From Streptomyces sp. STR69 (GTDB lineage Bacteria > Actinomycetota > Actinomycetes > Streptomycetales > Streptomycetaceae): a DNA stretch of 64,000 nucleotides. Below the pieces are notes generated by a model, which did no database searches, had not been told where the DNA came from, and saw only the letters and a list, made by a program, of their open reading frames with translations. The position numbers and the translations under genes were made by a program. The DNA lies in the NCBI RefSeq assembly GCF_024519455.1, contig NZ_JALJRY010000038.1:1-64000 (forward strand), in the 5' to 3' direction. Below are positions 15,543 through 25,311 of the stretch, one piece after another. Position 1 is the stretch's first letter. Each line of letters starts with the position of its first letter.

Positions 15543-16207
15543 CAGCCCCTGACGCGGGGCGTGGCATAGGCAACGGGGAAGTGACGGGGACCTTCGGGCT
15601 CCCCATGGACAGCTTCCGCATCCTCCACGTCAGCACCGGCAACGTGTGCCGCTCGCCGATCACCGAGCGGCTGACCCGTCATGCCCTGGCGGACCGGCTC
15701 GGCGACCCGCTGTGGGGCGGGCTCATCGTGGAGAGCGCCGGCACCTGGGGCCATGAGGGCGCACCCATGGAGACCAACGCGGCGACGGTCCTCACCGACT
15801 TCGGCGCGGACCCCTCCGGGTTCACCGGCCGCGAGCTGCTCGACGACCACGTGATCCGCGCCGACCTGGTGCTGACCGCCACCCGGGACCACCGTCAGCA
15901 GGTCATCTCCATGGGCCACTCGGCGGGCCTGCGCACCTTCACCCTGAAGGAGTTCACCCGCCTGGTGAAGGCGATCGACCCGGCGACCCTGCCGCCCCTG
16001 GGGGACGGCATGGTGGCCCGCGCCCGCGCCCTGGTCCGCGCGGCGGCGGCCCTCCGAGGCTGGCTCCTGGCCCCCACGGCGGAGGCCGACGAGGTCTTCG
16101 ACCCCTACGGCGCCCCCCTCCCGTTCTTCCGCTCCATCGGAGACGAGATAAACCAGGCGATCGATCCGGTGGTCACGGCGTTGACGGGTGTGTCTGCGCG
16201 GACTTGA
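15539..16207 (+). CDS. low-molecular-weight protein-tyrosine-phosphatase-like protein, nucleophile Cys replaced
   Basis: The 222-residue product has the LMW-PTP fold signatures: a P-loop region ILHVSTGNVCRSPITERL and the general-acid region VFDPYGAP. In active LMW-PTPs the loop reads V-C-x-G-N-x-C-R-S. Here the nucleophilic first Cys is Ser, while the second Cys and the Arg are kept. It may therefore be a pseudophosphatase, a binding protein or an enzyme of altered chemistry. TTG 15539 overlaps the tsaC stop and has a good SD (gaggtgg); ATG 15605 is an alternative. The last 18 codons and stop are duplicated downstream. Confidence 0.8.
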   Translation: MTAPDAGRGIGNGEVTGTFGLPMDSFRILHVSTGNVCRSPITERLTRHALADRLGDPLWGGLIVESAGTWGHEGAPMETNAATVLTDFGADPSGFTGRELLDDHVIRADLVLTATRDHRQQVISMGHSAGLRTFTLKEFTRLVKAIDPATLPPLGDGMVARARALVRAAAALRGWLLAPTAEADEVFDPYGAPLPFFRSIGDEINQAIDPVVTALTGVSART

Positions 16208-16410
16208 TCCGGTGGGAGCGGGGTCGGCGAGGGCCGCTGCGGTGCGGTTGATCCGGTGGGCCGAGTCGGAGACGCCCGCCGCGGAGCGGCTGATGTGGCT
16301 GAACCAGGCGATCGATCCGGTGGTCACGGCGTTGACGGGGGTTTCCGCGCGGACTTGATCCGGTGGTCGTGGCGCTCACGAGTCTGTCCGCGCGGACTTG
16401 ATCCGGTGGG
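16151..16410 (+). repeat. tandem duplications of the 3' end of the phosphatase-like gene
   Basis: Copy 1 (16151-16215) is the end of the gene including the stop. Copy 2 (16302-16366) matches it at about 62 of 65 bases. Copy 3 (16360-16410) is a diverged partial copy (GCGCGGACTTGATCCGGTGG kept exactly). Copies 1 and 3 share downstream flank GGGAG..GGGTCGGCGA.GGCCGC. A further TTGATCCGGTGGG lies at 16248. Copies 2 and 3 keep the coding phase and the TGA but have no start, so they are non-coding relics. Confidence 0.9.
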
Positions 16411-16493
16411 AGAAGGGTCGGCGACGGCCGCGCGTCCCACCCGCCCCGGGCCTACATTGGACGTACGTCACCGTCGACGGCTCGGAGTCCACC

Positions 16494-17732
16494 ATGTCGG
16501 TCACCCCTGTCCTTGAGGCCGATGTCCTGCGTCGTCAGGACCCCGAGCTGGCCGAGATCCTGCTCGGGGAGCTGACCCGGCAGTCGACGACGCTCCAGCT
16601 GATCGCCGCCGAGAACTTCACCTCGCCCGCCGTGCTGGCCGCCCTCGGCTCCCCGCTCGCCAACAAGTACGCCGAGGGCTACCCCGGCGCCCGCCACCAC
16701 GGCGGCTGCGAGATCGTCGATGTCGCCGAGCGCGTCGCCGTGGACCGGGCGAAGGCGCTGTTCGGTGCCGAGCACGCCAACGTGCAGTCCCACTCCGGGT
16801 CTTCGGCCGTGCTGGCCGCGTACGCCGCGCTGCTGCGCCCCGGTGACACCGTCCTCGCGCTGGGGCTCCCGTACGGCGGTCATCTCACCCACGGTTCGCC
16901 CGCGAACTTCTCCGGGCGGTGGTTCGACTTCGTGGGCTACGGGGTCGATGCCGAGACCGGGCTCATCGACTACGACCAGGTGCGCGCCCTCGCCCGTACG
17001 CACCGGCCCAAGGCGATCGTGTGCGGCTCCATCGCCTACCCCCGGCACATCGACTACGCCCTGTTCCGCGAGGTCGCCGACGAGGTGGGCGCCTACCTCG
17101 TCGCCGACGCCGCCCACCCCATCGGCCTCGTCGCCGGGGGAGCGGCGCCGAACCCGGTGCCGTACGCCGATGTCGTCTGTGCCACCACGCACAAGGTGCT
17201 GCGCGGGCCGCGCGGCGGGATGCTGCTGTGCGGGAGGGAGCTGGCCGAACGGGTGGACCGGGCCGTTTTCCCGTTCACCCAGGGCGGTGCGCAGATGAAC
17301 ACCATCGCGGCGAAGGCCGTCGCGTTCGGCGAGGCGGCGACGCCGGCCTTCACGGCGTACGCCCATCAGGTGGTCGCCAACGCCCGGGTGCTCGCGGCCG
17401 GACTGGAGGCGGAGGGGCTGGTCGTCACCACGGGCGGCACCGACACCCATCTGATCACCGTCGACCCGATGCCGCTGGGCGTCGACGGACGCACCGCGCG
17501 CGGCCGGCTGGCCGCCGCCGGAGTGGTCCTGGACTGCTGTGCGCTGCCGCATGGTGAGGCCCGTGGCCTGCGGCTCGGTACGGCCGCGGTGACCACCCAG
17601 GGCATGGGGGAGGTGGAGATGGCGCGGATCGGCGCGCTGCTCGCGGGGGTGCTGAGGGAGAAGGTGGAGAGCCGGAGGGCCCGTGACGAAGTGCGGGATC
17701 TTGTGGGTGGATTCCTGCCGTATCCGGGCTGA
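16494..17732 (+). CDS. glyA: serine hydroxymethyltransferase
   Basis: Interconverts serine and glycine with tetrahydrofolate and PLP, feeding one-carbon units. The 412-residue protein carries the LQLIAAENFTSPAV motif, the NKYAEGYPGARHHGG substrate region and the PLP lysine in ATTHKVLRGPRGG. ATG 16494 follows GGAG. An in-frame extension to 16398 runs into the duplicated repeats and is rejected. From memory, streptomycetes carry more than one glyA; this one sits in the prfA-wecA block, as in S. coelicolor. Confidence 0.95.
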   Translation: MSVTPVLEADVLRRQDPELAEILLGELTRQSTTLQLIAAENFTSPAVLAALGSPLANKYAEGYPGARHHGGCEIVDVAERVAVDRAKALFGAEHANVQSHSGSSAVLAAYAALLRPGDTVLALGLPYGGHLTHGSPANFSGRWFDFVGYGVDAETGLIDYDQVRALARTHRPKAIVCGSIAYPRHIDYALFREVADEVGAYLVADAAHPIGLVAGGAAPNPVPYADVVCATTHKVLRGPRGGMLLCGRELAERVDRAVFPFTQGGAQMNTIAAKAVAFGEAATPAFTAYAHQVVANARVLAAGLEAEGLVVTTGGTDTHLITVDPMPLGVDGRTARGRLAAAGVVLDCCALPHGEARGLRLGTAAVTTQGMGEVEMARIGALLAGVLREKVESRRARDEVRDLVGGFLPYPG

Positions 17733-17861
17733 ACGGGGGTACCCGGACCCGAGTACACAGCCACACGTGCAACCATCTTCGCTACCCGGAAGTCCCCAAC
17801 CATATGCGTCCCTCGCTAGGGTGTGGGGCTGTGATGGCCAGCGAGACCTGTGGGGAAGCCT

Positions 17862-19181
17862 GTGCGTGAATACCTGCTGACGCTCTGCGTGACGGCCGCG
17901 GTGACGTATCTGCTGACCGGGCCGGTGCGGAAGTTCGCGATCGTGGCCGGGGCGATGCCGGAGATCAGGGCCCGTGACGTGCACCGGGAACCCACTCCGC
18001 GGCTCGGCGGTATCGCCATGTTCTTCGGTCTGTGCGCCGGTCTGCTGGTCGCGGACCACCTGACCAACCTCAGCGAGGTCTTCAAGAACTCGAACGAGCC
18101 GCGCGCCCTGCTCTCCGGCGCGGCCCTGATCTGGCTGATCGGTGTCCTGGACGACAAGTTCGAGATCGACGCGCTGATCAAGCTGGGCGGCCAGATGATC
18201 GCCGCCGGCGTGATGGTCATGCAGGGTCTGACGATCCTGTGGCTGCCCATCCCGGGCGTCGGCAACGTGGCGCTGACCCAGTGGCAGGGCACCCTGCTCA
18301 CGGTCGCCCTGGTCGTCATCACCATCAACGCGGTCAACTTCGTCGACGGCCTCGACGGCCTCGCGGCCGGCATGGTGTGCATCGCCGCCGCCGCGTTCTT
18401 CCTGTACGCCTACCGCATCTGGTACTCGTACGGCATCGAGGCCGCCGCCCCGGCCACGCTCTTCTCGGCGATCCTGATGGGCATGTGCATCGGCTTCCTG
18501 CCGCACAACATGCACCCGGCGCGGATCTTCATGGGCGACTCCGGCTCGATGCTGATCGGCCTGGTGCTGTCCGCGGGCGCGATCTCCATCACGGGACAGG
18601 TCGACCCGGACGCGCTGCAGCTGTTCCTGAAGTCCGAGAAGGCGGCCGTGCACTCGACGGTGCCCGTCTACATCCCGCTGCTGCTGCCGCTGACGATCAT
18701 CGCGGTGCCGGCCGCCGACCTGGTGCTGGCGATCGTGCGCCGCACCTGGCGGGGCCAGTCGCCGTTCGCCGCGGACCGCGGCCATCTGCACCACCGGCTC
18801 CTGGAGATCGGCCACTCGCACAGCCGGGCGGTGCTGATCATGTACTTCTGGTCGGCGCTGATCGCGTTCGGCGCGCTGTCCTACTCGGTCAACTCGGCCT
18901 CGATGTGGATCGTCCTCGGCATCGTCTTCCTGAGCGCGGTCGGTCTGCTGCTGCTTCTGCTGCCGCGCTTCACCCCGCGCGCTCCGCGTTGGGCCGAGCA
19001 CCTGGTGCCGCCGCGTTATCGCCGTCGCAGGGCGGCAGTTGAGCCCGTCGTGGTGCTGGCGGAGGAGGACCGCGATCCGCGTCCGCCGGTTGTCGCCGGA
19101 GTGTCAGGAGTCAACGGGGCGACCGCTGTCGGCCCCCGTTCGCGGCTCCTGGAGGGACGTAAAGCGGAGTCCTCGCGCTGA
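17862..19181 (+). CDS. wecA: undecaprenyl-phosphate N-acetylglucosaminyl 1-phosphate transferase (WecA/TagO type, MraY family)
   Basis: Transfers a sugar-1-phosphate from a UDP-sugar to undecaprenyl phosphate and so primes lipid-linked wall polymers. About ten membrane helices span 439 residues. Diagnostic motifs are the N-terminal REPTPRLGG, the Mg-binding GVLDDKFEID, NFVDGLDGLAAG, FMGDSGS and the WecA-type histidine motif RGHLHHRL. GTG 17862 behind ggggaag is preferred to GTG 17850. Mycobacteria also carry a wecA-type gene directly before atpI, which supports the call over MraY itself. A basic cytoplasmic tail ends the protein. Confidence 0.93.
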   Translation: MREYLLTLCVTAAVTYLLTGPVRKFAIVAGAMPEIRARDVHREPTPRLGGIAMFFGLCAGLLVADHLTNLSEVFKNSNEPRALLSGAALIWLIGVLDDKFEIDALIKLGGQMIAAGVMVMQGLTILWLPIPGVGNVALTQWQGTLLTVALVVITINAVNFVDGLDGLAAGMVCIAAAAFFLYAYRIWYSYGIEAAAPATLFSAILMGMCIGFLPHNMHPARIFMGDSGSMLIGLVLSAGAISITGQVDPDALQLFLKSEKAAVHSTVPVYIPLLLPLTIIAVPAADLVLAIVRRTWRGQSPFAADRGHLHHRLLEIGHSHSRAVLIMYFWSALIAFGALSYSVNSASMWIVLGIVFLSAVGLLLLLLPRFTPRAPRWAEHLVPPRYRRRRAAVEPVVVLAEEDRDPRPPVVAGVSGVNGATAVGPRSRLLEGRKAESSR

Positions 19182-19475
19182 CGCCAAGGTAAGAATCTGA
19201 CTAAAGCGTTGCCATCTCGTGGGCAGACAAAGCCCCCCTATACCAGACAAGTCGGCCGCTATTTTGCACAGACGCGCAGCGTCACTCTCATGTGTGACAG
19301 CAAGCACACCTTCTAGGTAAAGACCGCATCAAATAGTTTGTGATACGGTTCACGAGAACCCGGGACAGAGCCGAAGGACCGTAGTGCGAGGGTCCATTGG
19401 CGTGAGGTTCTCTCTCATCCCGGGACTACGCTCGTCCATGACGACACGCCCCCCTTAGCAAGCGGAGTTGCCGCC
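19182..19475 (+). promoter_or_regulatory. AT-richer intergenic region with the likely atp operon promoter
   Basis: This 294-nt gap has no gene and is noticeably richer in A/T than its surroundings. TACGGT at 19343 within TTTGTGATACGGTT is a plausible -10 hexamer, and GGTTC/GAACC at about 19346-19359 forms a short inverted repeat. No -35 match is convincing. Confidence 0.4.
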
Positions 19476-19889
19476 ATGCCGTCCAATGACGCCCGGATTC
19501 TCCTTCAGGCCGCTGTGCCCACAGCTGCCGTCGGCGCGATTGCCGCCGTCGTCAGTGGTGTGGTCGCCGGCGGCAAAGGAGCTATTGGGGCAGCCGTTGC
19601 GACGCTGATCGTGATCCTCTTCATGGGAATCGGGCTCTACGTTCTGCAGCGCACTGCCAAATCGCTTCCGCACTTGTTCCAGTCAATGGGACTCATGCTC
19701 TTCGCGGCGCAGATTCTTCTGCTGTTCATCTTCCTGGCCGCGTTCAAGCACACGACGCTGTTCAGTCCCAAGGCCTTCGCGTTCACGCTGCTCGCCGGAA
19801 CCATCATCTGGATCGTCGCGCAGACCCGTGCCCACATGAAGGCCAAAATCCTCTACGTCGAGCCCGAGAAGTCGGAGCACTCGTCGTGA
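19476..19889 (+). CDS. atpI: ATP synthase protein I
   Basis: A small membrane protein at the head of the operon, in other bacteria implicated in assembly of the c-ring or Mg transport. The 137-residue product has four hydrophobic segments (about 10-33, 42-60, 72-92 and 97-117). ATG 19476 follows agcggag. There is a 225-nt spacer to atpB, longer than the other intra-operon gaps. Identity rests on membrane topology and position rather than on a sequence motif. Confidence 0.9.
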   Translation: MPSNDARILLQAAVPTAAVGAIAAVVSGVVAGGKGAIGAAVATLIVILFMGIGLYVLQRTAKSLPHLFQSMGLMLFAAQILLLFIFLAAFKHTTLFSPKAFAFTLLAGTIIWIVAQTRAHMKAKILYVEPEKSEHSS

Positions 19890-20114
19890 GAGGTAGGGCC
19901 GGGATAAGAGCACGTAAGCGACCCTGCTATCGTCCGGTGCCAACTGCGGCATCGCGGGCGCGGGCATCTGAGCTGACGCCTGCTCAATCGCGAGGCTCGA
20001 TGCCCCACTGCCGCCCCCACATCCGTAACACCAGTCCAGTGCCGAACCGCGGCTGCGCGCCGCGCCGACACAACGAGGTTGCCGTACCTATGCGCCACGC
20101 TGAAGGAGCCCGCG

Positions 20115-20936
20115 GTGAGTGCTGACCCGACGCAGGTGCTCGCCTTCGAGACCGACTGCCACATCTTCGACGGCTGTGGCTTCCCGGCTCCCGGCCTGCA
20201 CTCGTTCCTGTTCAAGCCCCTTCTGGGGGACGGCGACAGCAACGTGTACTTCAACAAGCCGATGCTGCTGGCGCTGATCGGCTCGGTCATCGTCGTCGGT
20301 TTCTTCTGGGCCGCCTTCCGCAAGCCGAAGGTCGTCCCCGGCAAGCTGCAGATGGTCGCCGAGACCGGTTACGACTTCATCCGCCGCGGTGTCGTCTACG
20401 AGACCATCGGAAAGAAGGAAGGCGAGAAGTACGTACCGCTGGTCGTCTCGCTCTTCTTCTTCATCTGGATGATGAACCTCTGGTCGATCGTTCCGGTCGC
20501 CCAGTTCCCGGTGACCTCGATCATCGCGTACCCGATCGTCCTCGCGGCGATCGTCTACATCACCTGGGTCTCGCTGACCTTCAAGCGGCACGGATTCGTC
20601 GGCGCGTTCAAGAACTTCAGCGGTTACGACAAGTCGCTCGGCGCGGTTCTCCCGCTGGCGATGGGCATCGAGCTGCTCTCGAACCTGATCGTCCGGCCGT
20701 TCACGCACGCGGTGCGACTGTTCGCGAACATGTTCGCGGGCCACACCCTGCTGCTGCTCTTCACGATCGCCAGCTGGTACCTGCTCAACGGCATCGGCAT
20801 CGCCTACGCGGGTGTCTCGTTCGTCATGGTCATCGTGATGACGGCCTTCGAGCTCTTCATCCAGGCCCTGCAGGCGTACGTCTTCGTGCTGCTGACCTGC
20901 ACCTTCATCCAGGGCGCGCTCGCCGAGCACCACTGA
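20115..20936 (+). CDS. atpB: F0F1 ATP synthase subunit a
   Basis: Forms the proton half-channels of the Fo motor in the membrane. The 273-residue protein has five or more membrane helices. The essential arginine lies in IVRPFTHAVRLFANMFAGH, and the C-terminal helix FELFIQALQAYVFVLLTCTF is typical. GTG 20115 with gaaggag 6 nt upstream is preferred over an in-frame ATG at 20079. It is followed 75 nt later by atpE. Confidence 0.97.
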   Translation: MSADPTQVLAFETDCHIFDGCGFPAPGLHSFLFKPLLGDGDSNVYFNKPMLLALIGSVIVVGFFWAAFRKPKVVPGKLQMVAETGYDFIRRGVVYETIGKKEGEKYVPLVVSLFFFIWMMNLWSIVPVAQFPVTSIIAYPIVLAAIVYITWVSLTFKRHGFVGAFKNFSGYDKSLGAVLPLAMGIELLSNLIVRPFTHAVRLFANMFAGHTLLLLFTIASWYLLNGIGIAYAGVSFVMVIVMTAFELFIQALQAYVFVLLTCTFIQGALAEHH

Positions 20937-21011
20937 GCAACCCCCTCCGGAACCCCCCTTAGCGTCCGGTGGCCAACCCCCGCCGGTCCGTACAGATAAG
21001 GAAGAATCAGC

Positions 21012-21248
21012 ATGGCTGCCATTGAGACCCTCGCCGCCGTCGGCGGTTCGCTCGGTTCGATCGGCTACGGCCTCGCCGCCATCGGTCCCGGCGTCGGCGT
21101 CGGCATCATCTTCGGTAACGGCACCCAGGCTCTGGCCCGTCAGCCCGAAGCTGCCGGCCTGATCCGTGCCAACCAGATCCTCGGCTTCGCCTTCTGTGAG
21201 GCCCTCGCCCTCATCGGTCTGGTCATGCCGTTCGTCTACGGCACCTGA
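21012..21248 (+). CDS. atpE: F0F1 ATP synthase subunit c
   Basis: The c-ring protein that carries protons during rotation. The 78-residue hairpin has two membrane helices joined by the polar loop ALARQPEA. The proton-carrying carboxylate is E63 in FAFCEALALIG. The SD aaggaag precedes ATG 21012. Confidence 0.97.
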   Translation: MAAIETLAAVGGSLGSIGYGLAAIGPGVGVGIIFGNGTQALARQPEAAGLIRANQILGFAFCEALALIGLVMPFVYGT

Positions 21249-21291
21249 TCGACCGCGATCAGCGACAGCCCACTAGACGAAAGGCACTGAC

Positions 21292-21834
21292 ATGAGCCAG
21301 CTGCTCATTCTGGCGGCCGAGAAGGAGAACCCTCTCGTCCCGCCGATCCCCGAGCTTGTCATCGGCCTGATCGCCTTCGTCATCGTCTTCGGCTTCCTCG
21401 CCAAGAAGCTCCTCCCGAACATCAACAAGGTTCTGGACGAGCGGCGCGAGGCCATCGAGGGCGGTATCGAGAAGGCCGAGGCCGCCCAGACCGAGGCCCA
21501 GAGCGTGCTTGAGCAGTACAAGGCTCAGCTCGCCGAGGCCCGGCACGAGGCCGCGCGGCTGCGCCAGGAGGCGCAGGAGCAGGGCGCCACGCTCATCGCT
21601 GAGATGCGCGCGGAAGGCCAGCGGCAGCGCGAGGAGATCGTCGCCGCCGGTCACACGCAGATCGACGCCGACCGCAAGGCCGCTTCGCAGGCGCTGCGCC
21701 AGGACGTGGGCAAGCTCGCCACCGACCTGGCCGGCAAGCTCGTCGGCGAGTCCCTTGAGGACCACGCCCGGCAGAGCCGCGTCATCGACCGTTTCCTCGA
21801 CGAGCTCGAGGAGAAGGCCGAGGCGGCTCGATGA
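21292..21834 (+). CDS. atpF: F0F1 ATP synthase subunit b
   Basis: Peripheral-stalk subunit. The 180-residue protein has one N-terminal membrane helix (~22-42, ELVIGLIAFVIVFGFLAKKLLP) followed by a long Ala/Glu/Arg-rich coiled coil that reaches up to subunit delta. The ATG of atpH overlaps its stop codon (ATGA), indicating coupled synthesis of the two stalk proteins. Confidence 0.96.
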   Translation: MSQLLILAAEKENPLVPPIPELVIGLIAFVIVFGFLAKKLLPNINKVLDERREAIEGGIEKAEAAQTEAQSVLEQYKAQLAEARHEAARLRQEAQEQGATLIAEMRAEGQRQREEIVAAGHTQIDADRKAASQALRQDVGKLATDLAGKLVGESLEDHARQSRVIDRFLDELEEKAEAAR

Positions 21835-22652
21835 CTATGCACGGAGCGAGCCGCGAGGCCCTGGCAGCCGCACGTGAGCGTCTCGACGCGCTGACGGACT
21901 CCACGTCCGTGAACGCGACGCAGCTCGCCGACGAGCTGGCCGCCGTCACCGCGCTGCTCGGCCGTGAGGTGTCGTTGCGTCGGGTCCTCACCGACCCGGC
22001 GCAGGACGGCGAGGGCAAGGCCCAGCTGGCCGAGCGCCTGCTCGGCGGTCAGGTCGGCGGCCCCGCCCTCGACCTGCTGTCCGGCATGGTGCGCTCCCGC
22101 TGGTCGCAGTCCCGCGACCTGGTGGACGCGCTGGAGGAGCTGGCGGCCACCGCCGACCTCACCGCCGCACAGCAGTCGGGCCAGCTCGACGACGTCGAGG
22201 ACGAACTGTTCCGGTTCGGCCGGATCGTCGCCTCGAACACCGGGCTGCGTGCCGCGCTGACCAACCGCGCGGCGGGCACCACGGCCAAGAGCGAGCTGCT
22301 GAGCAGCCTGCTCGGCGGCCGGGCCAAGTCGGCCACCGAACGACTGGTGACGCGCCTTGTGACCGCGCCCCGGGGACGTAGCCTGGAATCGGGACTCGAA
22401 TCCCTGTCCAAGCTCGCCGCCGAGCGCCGCAGTCGCCTGGTCGCGGTCGTCACCACGGCGGTCCCGCTGAGCGACCCGCAGAAGCAGCGCCTCGGCGCCG
22501 CCCTCGCGAAGCTCTACGGCCGTCACATGCACCTGAACATCGACGTGGACCCCGAGGTCCTCGGCGGAATCCGGGTGCAGGTCGGCGACGAGATCATCAA
22601 CGGCTCCATCGCGGACCGCCTCGATGACGCCACCCGCCGCATGGCGAGCTAG
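21831..22652 (+). CDS. atpH: F0F1 ATP synthase subunit delta
   Basis: Connects the peripheral stalk to the top of the alpha/beta hexamer. The 273-residue protein is longer than the ~180-residue E. coli subunit, as is usual in actinobacteria, with an N-terminal helical bundle and a C-terminal delta domain (KLYGRHMHLNIDVDPEVLGGIRVQVGDEIINGSI). The start overlaps the stop of atpF. A 130-nt structured spacer separates it from atpA. Confidence 0.95.
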   Translation: MTMHGASREALAAARERLDALTDSTSVNATQLADELAAVTALLGREVSLRRVLTDPAQDGEGKAQLAERLLGGQVGGPALDLLSGMVRSRWSQSRDLVDALEELAATADLTAAQQSGQLDDVEDELFRFGRIVASNTGLRAALTNRAAGTTAKSELLSSLLGGRAKSATERLVTRLVTAPRGRSLESGLESLSKLAAERRSRLVAVVTTAVPLSDPQKQRLGAALAKLYGRHMHLNIDVDPEVLGGIRVQVGDEIINGSIADRLDDATRRMAS

Positions 22653-22687
22653 CAGCACCACAACAAAGACGTAGTAAGGCGGCCCGA

Positions 22688-22762
22688 GTTGGGCCGTGCA
22701 GAGGATTCACCTCGTTCAGGGGGGAGTCCCCCCATCCCCCCAAGTGAAACTTCGGGCCCAAC
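22688..22762 (+). promoter_or_regulatory. nested hairpins in the atpH-atpA spacer
   Basis: Three nested complementary pairs are present: GTTGGGCC (22688-22695) with GGCCCAAC (22755-22762), TTCAC (22706-22710) with GTGAA (22744-22748), and GGGGGG (22719-22724) with CCCCCC (22728-22733). The structure ends at the atpA SD. It may tune mRNA stability or translation so that atpA and atpD are made in excess over the stalk genes. Confidence 0.6.
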
Positions 22763-22782
22763 AAGGAGAGCAGGGAACCCAG

Positions 22783-24372
<1,590 letters not shown>

Positions 24373-24393
24373 CGTAAGGAAGGGACCTGACTC

Positions 24394-25311
24394 ATGGGAG
24401 CCCAGCTCCGGGTCTACAAGCGTCGCATCCGATCCGTCACCGCGACCAAGAAGATCACCAAGGCGATGGAGATGATCGCCGCCTCGCGCGTCGTCAAGGC
24501 GCACCGCAAGGTGCAGGCCTCGACGCCGTACGCGAAGGAACTGACGCGTGCGGTCACGGCGGTCGGCACGGGTTCCAACACCCGGCACCCGCTGACCACC
24601 GAGGCCGAGACGCCGACCCGTTCCGCTGTGCTGCTCCTCACGAGCGACCGCGGTCTGGCCGGCGCCTTCAACTCCAACGCCATCAAGGCCGCGGAGCAGC
24701 TGACCGCGCGTCTCGAGGCCGAGGGCAAGGAGGTCGACACGTACATCGTCGGCCGCCGCGGTGTCGCCCACTACAACTTCCGTGAGCGCAAGATCGCGGA
24801 GCAGTGGACCGGCTTCACCGACCAGCCCGAGTACGCGGACGCGAAGAAGGTCGCGGGTCCGCTCATCGAGGCCATCGAGAAGGACACGGCCGAGGGCGGC
24901 GTGGACGAACTCCACATTGTCTACACCGAGTTCGTCTCGATGATGACGCAGACGCCGATCGACAGCCGGCTGCTGCCCCTCAGCCTCGAAGAGGTCGCGG
25001 AAGAGGCGACGCCCCAGGGCGAGATCCTTCCGCTGTACGACTTCGAGCCGTCGGCGGAGGACGTCCTGGACGCCCTGCTGCCGCGGTACGTCGAGAGCCG
25101 TATCTACAACGCGCTGCTCCAGTCGGCTGCCTCCAAGCACGCCGCCACCCGCCGCGCGATGAAGTCGGCGACCGACAACGCGGGAGACCTGATCACCACG
25201 CTCTCCCGTCTTGCCAACGCGGCCCGCCAGGCCGAAATCACCCAGGAAATCAGCGAGATCGTCGGTGGCTCCGCAGCCCTGGCCGACGCGACCGCGGGGA
25301 GTGACAAGTAA
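24394..25311 (+). CDS. atpG: F0F1 ATP synthase subunit gamma
   Basis: The central rotor shaft. Two long helices at the N-terminus (QLRVYKRRIRSVTATKKITKAMEMIAAS) and C-terminus (MKSATDNAGDLITTLSRLANAARQAEIT) form the coiled coil turning inside the hexamer, with a Rossmann-like domain between. The 305-residue length is normal. The TAA stop overlaps the atpD ATG (TAATG). Confidence 0.97.
   Translation: MGAQLRVYKRRIRSVTATKKITKAMEMIAASRVVKAHRKVQASTPYAKELTRAVTAVGTGSNTRHPLTTEAETPTRSAVLLLTSDRGLAGAFNSNAIKAAEQLTARLEAEGKEVDTYIVGRRGVAHYNFRERKIAEQWTGFTDQPEYADAKKVAGPLIEAIEKDTAEGGVDELHIVYTEFVSMMTQTPIDSRLLPLSLEEVAEEATPQGEILPLYDFEPSAEDVLDALLPRYVESRIYNALLQSAASKHAATRRAMKSATDNAGDLITTLSRLANAARQAEITQEISEIVGGSAALADATAGSDK

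Noticed and set aside
16301..16366. Copy 2 of the phosphatase 3' end as a small gene
   Set aside because: It keeps the reading phase and stop codon but has no start codon or SD, so it is treated as a repeat and not a CDS.
16452..19001. 849-residue minus-strand ORF over glyA and wecA
   Set aside because: Shadow frame rich in Asp, Arg and Gln, opposite two conserved genes.
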